DNA from: Planctomycetaceae bacterium
GTDB lineage: Bacteria > Planctomycetota > Planctomycetia > Isosphaerales > Isosphaeraceae
DNA length: 8,034 nucleotides
Direction: 5' to 3'
Assembly (NCBI GenBank): GCA_019232645.1
Contig: JAFANO010000379.1
Location: forward strand, 1 to 8,034
In this document: in pieces, positions 1 through 5,100 of the stretch
How positions within the stretch are numbered: the first letter of the stretch is position 1
Layout: each line of letters starts with the position of its first letter
Notes under the pieces: model-generated
Told to the model about the DNA's origin: nothing
The model's database searches: none
Seen by the model: only the letters and a program-made list of their open reading frames with translations
Program-made: the position numbers and the translations under genes

Positions 1-364
1 GCGCCAGCTTGGCAATCGACGTCGTCTTGCCCGAGCCGTTGACCCCCGCGATCAGGTAGACCGTCGGCTTGCCCGGCGCGACCGCGAGCGTCCCTGGCCT
101 GGGGTCCTCCAGCAGTTGCTTCAGCTCCAACTTGACGAACTGCATCAAGTCGTCGTCGGCGGTCTTGTCGCCATAGGCCTCGCGGACGCGGTCGATGATC
201 TGCTGGGTCGCCTTGACCCCCACGTCGGACTGGATCAGCCGGGCCTCCAGGTCGTCGAGGAACGACTGGTCGACCTTGCGCCCGAACCACGACCGGATGT
301 CGAACAACTGGGCCGTCTTCGTGAGCCCCTTGCGAAATCGGTCAAGAAGGTCTTTGATTGCCAT
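1..364 (-). CDS. ftsY: Signal recognition particle receptor FtsY, N-terminal part (gene runs off the left edge)
   Basis: FtsY is the SRP receptor GTPase that docks ribosome-nascent chain complexes at the inner membrane for co-translational insertion of membrane proteins. The 121 complete codons visible read as the N-domain helical bundle (starting MAIKDLLDRFRKGLTKTAQLF, a typical FtsY opening; conserved DDLEARLIQSDVGVKAT around residues 36-52) followed by the start of the G domain. The P-loop GVNGSGKTT is at residues 107-115 and continues into SIAKLA at the edge. The long acidic A-domain found in E. coli FtsY is absent, as in many bacteria. I chose ATG at 364 because it lies next to the conserved N-domain. 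An in-frame ATG at 391 (MSETPRRTA added in front) is equally possible, and neither has a clear Shine-Dalgarno sequence. The start lies 74 bases after the stop of the PHP remnant, so ftsY may be co-transcribed with the genes upstream. The rest of the G domain is beyond the window. Confidence 0.95.
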   Translation of the reverse strand, partial: MAIKDLLDRFRKGLTKTAQLFDIRSWFGRKVDQSFLDDLEARLIQSDVGVKATQQIIDRVREAYGDKTADDDLMQFVKLELKQLLEDPRPGTLAVAPGKPTVYLIAGVNGSGKTTSIAKLA

Positions 365-438
365 CGCAGTTCGTCTCGGCGTCTCGCTCATCTCGAACGT
401 CGGCGGTCCGCGTCCGTACGACACAAATCATTCATCCA

Positions 439-786
439 TCAAGGTCTGGCATGTCGGAGCCGCTCCAGATCGGGCCCCGGCGTGGTGATCGCGCCGAGCC
501 AGCGACCGGGCCGGTCGGCGGCTTGGAAATCGGTGCCGGCGATCGGGATGAGGCCGAGGTGGTCGGTCCAGTCGCGCCAGCGTCGCCCGCGCCGGACGTC
601 GATGCCGGGCCCGGCGACCTCGAGGGCGCCCATGTCGTCGGCGCTGAGGGTCCGCAACGTGAGTTCCCGGAGATCATAGGGCGGGTGGGCCAGGGCGGCA
701 ACCCCGCCAGCGCCCTGGATCAGGCCGATCGCCTCGGCGCAGCCGAGCCGCGGCTTGGGGACGTCTGCGATCGGCGGGTCCTCGGG
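439..786 (-). pseudogene. C-terminal remnant of a PHP-domain metal-dependent phosphoesterase
   Basis: The frame is open for 115 codons between the TGA of the upstream TIGR03067 gene (787-789) and a TGA at 439-441. It reads as the C-terminal half of a PHP-family phosphoesterase: VPKPRLGCAEAIGLI, then GGVAALAHPPYD (the conserved A-H-P metal-binding motif, around 682-705), then a LEV...R.R..W.DHLGLIPIAGTDF stretch (the usual GSDFH motif), then GRWLGAITTP near the end. Whole PHP proteins of this kind are roughly 270-290 residues and begin with an HxH motif. That N-terminal half is missing, and no part of it is found upstream. There is no ATG or GTG in the open stretch before the conserved region; only an internal TTG at 657 could start a 72-residue fragment. 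The last motif reads GTDFQ, so the usual metal-binding His is Gln. G/C at third positions is still high, so the decay looks recent or the fragment is kept for some other reason. An alternative is a short expressed C-terminal protein, which is less likely. Confidence 0.7.
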
Positions 787-1212
787 TCAGGGATTCTCAC
801 GCTTGTAGACGAGCAGCGACACGCCGTCGCCGGGCTTGGTGGCGAAGGTCATGGGGCGATCCTTGCCGACCGCGGCGATGCAGATCTTCAACGTCTCGCC
901 CTCCAGCTCGTAGATCCCCTGGCGCGGGCTCCCGTCGGGGTACGTGCGGTCATACGCCTTGGGCATCTTGGTCGGGTCGAGGGCGAAGGTACCTAGCACG
1001 GTCGATCGACCCTCCAGCTTGGCGATCAACTGGTCCCCCTCGAAGATCATCAGGACCTTGCCCCCCTTGATCGATTCCGGCGGCCGGGAGACGCCGTCGG
1101 ACTCGGAGGAGACCAGGGCCCAGGTCCCCTGGATGCGTTGCATGTCGCCCGCGGGGACGTCGGCGGCGACCAGCATCCCGATCATCATGATTGGCCCGGT
1201 GAATCCCTTCAC
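787..1212 (-). CDS. TIGR03067-domain protein, probably exported
   Basis: A 141-residue protein whose body matches the TIGR03067 family, which is abundant in planctomycetes and has no established function. Family hallmarks seen are MQRIQGTWALVSSESDG (24-40), a GDQLIAKLEG strand (59-68), LGTFALDPTKMPKAYD (73-88), the QGIYELEGETLKIC stretch (98-111) and the closing TKPGDGVSLLVYKRE (125-139). The fold is expected to be a small lipocalin-like beta barrel, from family knowledge. The N-terminus (VKGFTGPIMMIGMLVAADVPAGD) holds a short hydrophobic run and may be a weak export signal; no lipobox Cys is seen. I chose GTG at 1212 because it has a strong purine-rich ribosome site 5 bases upstream and because the 40 residues encoded further upstream (from 1332) look non-coding. 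It sits 184 bases after nusB. Its TGA is followed in the same frame by the PHP remnant. This gene and that remnant separate nusB from ftsY, so local insertion or rearrangement is plausible. Confidence 0.85.
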   Translation of the reverse strand: MKGFTGPIMMIGMLVAADVPAGDMQRIQGTWALVSSESDGVSRPPESIKGGKVLMIFEGDQLIAKLEGRSTVLGTFALDPTKMPKAYDRTYPDGSPRQGIYELEGETLKICIAAVGKDRPMTFATKPGDGVSLLVYKRENP

Positions 1213-1217
1213 GACGG

Positions 1218-1227
1218 CCTCTCTCCC
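1218..1227 (-). promoter_or_regulatory. Ribosome binding site that fixes the GTG start of the TIGR03067 gene
   Basis: On the minus strand GGGAGAGAGG ends 5 bases before the GTG at 1212-1210. It is the best Shine-Dalgarno-like sequence in the window. It supports the GTG start over the longer open frame that begins at 1332. Confidence 0.6.
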
Positions 1228-1230
1228 GCA

Positions 1231-1240
1231 ATCCCGGGAT
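1231..1240. other. 10-bp perfect palindrome upstream of the TIGR03067 gene
   Basis: ATCCCGGGAT is a perfect palindrome lying 18-28 bases before the GTG start, just ahead of the ribosome site. It could be an operator half-site or a small leader structure. Short palindromes are also common by chance in GC-rich DNA. The remainder of the 1213-1396 spacer shows no gene and no convincing promoter or terminator. Confidence 0.25.
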
Positions 1241-1396
1241 GAAAGATGGACAAACCGATCTCCGAGCGACAGCACGACGGGAAACCGGAGACTCGCTGAG
1301 GGCCGGGCCGACCCGCCCGTCAAGGAAATCATCGGGCCGGACCTCGGCGACGACCCGGCATTCTCCCGCGTTCGGCGATTCGCCAGGCCCTCGGTC

Positions 1397-1861
1397 TCAG
1401 GCCGGGTCGGCCGACGGATCCGACGTGGGACCGGGCTCCGGAGGAGGCGACTGCGAGGGATTGATCGCCTGGAGCCGATCCAAGATCCCGTTGACGAACC
1501 GGCTTGATTGCGCGGTGCTATACCGCTTGGCTAGCTCGAGCGACTCGTTGATCGCGACCTTCGCGGGCACGTCGGGGCAGAAGAGCATCTCGTACGCGCC
1601 GAGCCGGAGGATATTGCGATCGATCGCCGCCATCCGGTCGAGCCGCCAGTTCTCGGCGACCTCGGAGATCAGCCGATCGATCTGGGGCTGATGTGCCTGG
1701 ACGCCAGCGATCAGCGCCGCGGCGAACTCGCAGAGCTTGCGGTCGCCGAAGAGCCGGCGCTCGACGAACCGGCGGACCTCGTCGCGAGGGAGGCCCGGGT
1801 TCTGCTCCGTCTGATAGAGCACTTGCAGCGCGATCTCTCGGCCTCGGGTGCGTCGGGTCAT
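1397..1861 (-). CDS. nusB: Transcription antitermination factor NusB
   Basis: NusB binds the boxA RNA element together with NusE (ribosomal protein S10) and helps RNA polymerase read through rRNA operons. The 154-residue protein has the all-helical NusB layout. It opens with MTRRTRGREIALQVLYQTEQ (1-20), the Arg-rich RNA-binding first helix. The family core DRNILRLGAYEMLF is at 81-94, and the hallmark AINESLELAKRYS at 103-115 is followed by SSRFVNGILDRL (119-130). Length is at the upper end for the family because of a C-terminal tail of about 20 residues rich in Pro, Ser and acidic residues (PSQSPPPEPGPTSDPSADPA), likely disordered. ATG at 1861 is chosen because the conserved N-terminus starts there. 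A weak AGG lies about 6 bases upstream, and the longer open frame to 1954 encodes nothing family-like. In related genomes nusB often neighbours ftsY; here two short coding stretches lie between them. Confidence 0.95.
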   Translation of the reverse strand: MTRRTRGREIALQVLYQTEQNPGLPRDEVRRFVERRLFGDRKLCEFAAALIAGVQAHQPQIDRLISEVAENWRLDRMAAIDRNILRLGAYEMLFCPDVPAKVAINESLELAKRYSTAQSSRFVNGILDRLQAINPSQSPPPEPGPTSDPSADPA

Positions 1862-1918
1862 GATTGCCTGGGGCGCGCGGCCCTCGCCTTCCACCCGGTC
1901 CTTGCTTCGGCTCAGCAC

Positions 1919-1942
1919 GTGAGGTGGTTCCGTAGCCCTCAC
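1919..1942 (-). other. Possible hairpin in the nusB leader
   Basis: GTGAGG at 1919-1924 pairs with CCTCAC at 1937-1942 across a 12-base loop. An overlapping alternative pairs GGTGGT with ACCACC on the minus strand, so two mutually exclusive stems can be drawn. There is no U-run after it, so it is not a standard terminator. It would lie near the 5' end of a nusB transcript starting from the promoter suggested at 1950-1978. The evidence is weak. Confidence 0.2.
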
Positions 1943-1949
1943 CACCAAA

Positions 1950-1978
1950 ATCATACGCCAAACCCACCCTTTGCGAAA
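1950..1978 (-). promoter_or_regulatory. Candidate sigma-70 type promoter for nusB
   Basis: Read on the minus strand, TATGAT (1955-1950) matches the -10 consensus at five of six positions. It lies in the only AT-richer patch of the gap between the uvrA end and nusB. A poor -35 (TTTCGC, 1978-1973) sits 17 bases upstream. A start near 1942 would leave a leader of about 80 bases before the nusB ATG. If real, nusB would be transcribed independently of uvrA. Planctomycete promoters are poorly defined, so confidence is low. Confidence 0.25.
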
Positions 1979-2008
1979 AGGCCAGCCGATGCGATCGCCC
2001 CGCCCCGA

Positions 2009-2143
2009 TCACCGGGCCGTCGGGATGTCCTCGCCCACCTTCGAGGTCATGAGCGACTTGTCCGTCGCGCCCGCCTCGATGGTCGTGATCTCCCCGTCCC
2101 CGACGACGACGATCAGCCCCGCTTGCTTCAGGGCCATGGTCAT
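2009..2143 (-). CDS. Small ORF of 44 residues directly behind uvrA, unknown function
   Basis: I do not recognise this protein. From ATG at 2143 it reads MTMALKQAGLIVVVGDGEIT and ends SKVGEDIPTAR before a TGA at 2009-2011. Of its 44 codons, 43 end in G or C, while first and second positions are much lower in G/C. This is the coding signature of the genuine genes here and unlike random open frames. It starts 5 bases after the uvrA stop (2149-2151). A TTG at 2152 overlapping that stop (TTGA) and an ATG at 2137 are alternative starts, so translational coupling to uvrA is likely. Predicted character: a short amphipathic helix followed by beta strands (LIVVVGDGEITTIEAG), with no membrane segment or signal. 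It could instead be the frame-shifted end of a longer UvrA tail, because the frame is open back into uvrA. Confidence 0.5.
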   Translation of the reverse strand: MTMALKQAGLIVVVGDGEITTIEAGATDKSLMTSKVGEDIPTAR

Positions 2144-2148
2144 CCGGC

Positions 2149-5100
2149 TCAACTCAGCCCGCTCGCGGTGATCAGGATCCCGCTCTTCCCTTTGCGGTGG
2201 AACGCGGCAACGGCCTTGACCAGGAAGGCGTCGAACGCGGGGGTGTCGACGTCCGCCGCGGCGTGGCAGGTGATGACGACCGCCTGCGTCGGGCCAGCGT
2301 CTTCGAAGACCAGCCGCTCGGCGTCGCAGAGCACGGGCGTCGGGCCCTCGTGAAACGGGGTCAGCCGCAACTGCTTCTCCAGGGCCGACGGCTTGAACGT
2401 ATTGCGGGGGACGTGGAAGCGGAGCGTCACGACCCACTCGCGGCTGGTCGTCGCGTGGAAGAAGGCGACGCCCGACTTGTCCGGCCCGGCGATCCGGACG
2501 CTGGTGCGCTGCGACCAGTCGGTCGGGGCGAACTGGCCGAGCTCGTGGATCCGGTCGACGACCCGGTCGAGGATCCGGCCGTCCCAGCGGGCCGGCTTGC
2601 CGTTGCTGGCGACGCGGTCGCGGGTGTGCCAGCGGCGGCCGTCGACCTCCCAGGGGGGCCTGACCCCGGCGCCAAGCTCGTCGCCGGGCGCGGCCTGCTT
2701 GAGGACCTCGGCCAGGGCCTGGTGCGCGGCGGCCTTGCGATCGTACCGGGGACGCTCGGCGTGCGGGCCGGCGGCGAGCACGCCCTTGAGGATCGCGCCG
2801 GTGAGGCTCCCCCGGGCCTGCGCGACCGCTTCGGGGGGCCCGGCCGCGACGACCTCGCCCCCGGCGGGGCCCGCCTCGGGGCCGAGGTCGATCAGCCAGT
2901 CGGCCGTCTTGATCACCTCGAGGTTGTGCTCGATGATGACGACCGTGTTGCCCAGGTCGGCCAGGCGGTGGACGACCGCCAACAGCTTGCGGATGTCGTC
3001 CAGGTGCAGGCCGGTCGTCGGCTCGTCGAGGATGTAGAGCGTCTTGCCCGTGTCGGGCCGCGCCAGCTCGGCGGCCAGCTTGACCCGCTGCGCCTCGCCG
3101 CCCGAGAGCGTCGGCGCGGCCTGGCCGAGCGGGACATAGCCCAGGCCGACGTCGCGCAGCGTCTCCAAGACGCGGCGGATCTTGGGGATGCCGGCGAACA
3201 GCTCCAGCGCGGCGCCGACGGTCATGGCGAGCACGTCGGCGATCGTCTTGCCCCGGAACTTCACGGCCAGGGTCTCGGGCGCGTACCTCGAGCCGCCGCA
3301 CGCCTCGCAGGTGACCCAGACGTCGGGCAGGAAGTGCATCTCGATCCGCTTCTGGCCCGCCCCCTCGCACGCCTCGCACCGGCCGCCCGGCTGGTTGAAG
3401 CTGAACCGCCGCGTCGTGTAGCCGCGGACCTTCGACTCGGGAAGCTTGGCGAACAGCTCGCGGATCAGGTCGAACGCCCCCGAGTAGGTGCCGGGCGTCG
3501 ACGCCGGCGTGCCGCCCAGGGGCGTCTGGTCCACGCTGATGACCTTGTTGACCTGCTCCAGGCCCTCGATCGCGTCGTGGGCGCCGGGGGTGACCTGCGC
3601 CCGGTGCAGGGACCTGGCGGCGGCCTTCCAGAGGATGTCCTCGATGAGCGAACTCTTGCCCGAGCCGCTGACGCCCGTCACGGCCGTGACGACACCGAGC
3701 GGGAAGGCGACGTCGACTCCCTTGAGGTTGTGATGCCGAGCCCCCCGGATGACCAGGGCCGGGCCGTCGGCCGGCCGGCGGTTGGTGGGGACGGGGATCG
3801 CAGCCTTGCCACTGAGGTACTGCCCGGTCAACGACTCCGTTGAAGCCCGGACCTTCGCGGGAGTGCCCGAGGCGGTGACCCGGCCACCCCCCTCGCCCGA
3901 GCCGGGGCCGAAGTCGACCAGGTGGTCGGCCGCCTCGATCACCTCGCGATCGTGCTCGACCAGGACCAGCGTGTTGCCCAGGTCGCGGAGGTGCTTCAGC
4001 GCCGCGAGCAACCGGGCGTTGTCGCGCGGGTGGAGGCCGATCGTCGGCTCGTCGAGCACGTAGAGCACCCCCGTCAGGCCGCTGCCGATCTGGCTCGCCA
4101 GGCGGATCCGCTGGCCCTCGCCCCCGGACAGCGTCGGCGTCCCGCGCGCCAGCGACAGGTAGTCGAGCCCGACGTCGACCAGGAACTTCAGGCGGTCGCG
4201 GATCTCGCGGACCAGGTCGCCCGCGATGTGCCGCTCGTCACCGCCCAGCTTCAGCCCCTTGAAGAACGCGTACGCCCGGCCCAGCGGCCACTGGCCGACC
4301 TGGTCGATGGTGAAGTCGCGGAACCGGACGGCGGCCGCGTCGTCTCGGAGCCGCGCGCCCATGCAGGCCGCGCACGGGACATCGTCGACCATCCCCTGGA
4401 GCTTGGAGCGGTAGAGGAACGAGACCCGCGACGCCTCCTCGATCGCCGGGAAGAGTCCCTTGTACTGAAACGCGAACTCGGGCTCGCCGTCGCCCGCCGG
4501 GACGGTGAACCAGGCCGCGCCGGTGCCTTGGAGGATCGTGCGGCGGTGCCGGCCCTCCAGCTCGTCGAACGGCGCGTCGAGGTCGATCCCCTGCGCCCGG
4601 GCCAGCGCCTCGATCATCCGGGCGAACGCCGGGTTCTCGGCGAACCGGGGCCAGACGGCGACCGCGCCGTCGCGGAGGCTCCGCCGGCCGTCGGGCACCA
4701 GCACGGCGGGGTCGGCCCCGTGCTGCGTCCCTAGGCCCCCGCAGGCGGGGCACCACCCCAGCGGGCTGTTGAACGAGAAGTGGTGCGGCGACAGCTCCTC
4801 GAAGCTCCGGCCGCAGCCGTCGCACGACCGGTGCTGGCTGTAGCGGTCGACGTGCCAGCGCGGCTCGTCCGCCTCGGCGCCGACCTGGGCGACCAGCACG
4901 ACCCCCTCGCCCAGGTCGAGCGCCGACTCGATCGAGTCGGCCAGCCTCGAGCGGGTCGCGCGCCGGACGATCGCGCGGTCGACGACGACCTCGACCCGAT
5001 GCTTGCGGCGGGCGCTCAGCTTGGGCGGGTCGTCGAGGCCGACCGACCGACCGTCGACCCGGACGCGGGCGAACCCCGAGCCCCGGAGGTCGTCCCAGAG

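Noticed and set aside
116..996. Plus-strand open frames opposite ftsY, the PHP remnant and the TIGR03067 gene
   Set aside because: The minus strand gives recognisable protein families over this whole stretch. The plus-strand translations are compositionally biased and unrecognised.
1213..1332. Extended N-terminus of the TIGR03067 protein from an upstream start
   Set aside because: The extra 40 residues do not resemble the family or a signal peptide, and the GTG at 1212 has a strong ribosome site.
1286..1396. Possible rho-independent terminator behind nusB
   Set aside because: Only short GC stems with poor loops can be drawn, and no T-run follows on the minus strand.
2144..3379. Longer version of the frame that contains the 44-residue small ORF
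   Set aside because: Upstream of 2152 it overlaps the real uvrA frame and reads as Arg/Gly-rich shadow. Only the last 44 codons look coding.
2197..3843. 548-codon plus-strand open frame opposite the uvrA 3' part
   Set aside because: Same cause: it mirrors uvrA codons and has no family resemblance, and the minus-strand UvrA motifs are unambiguous.
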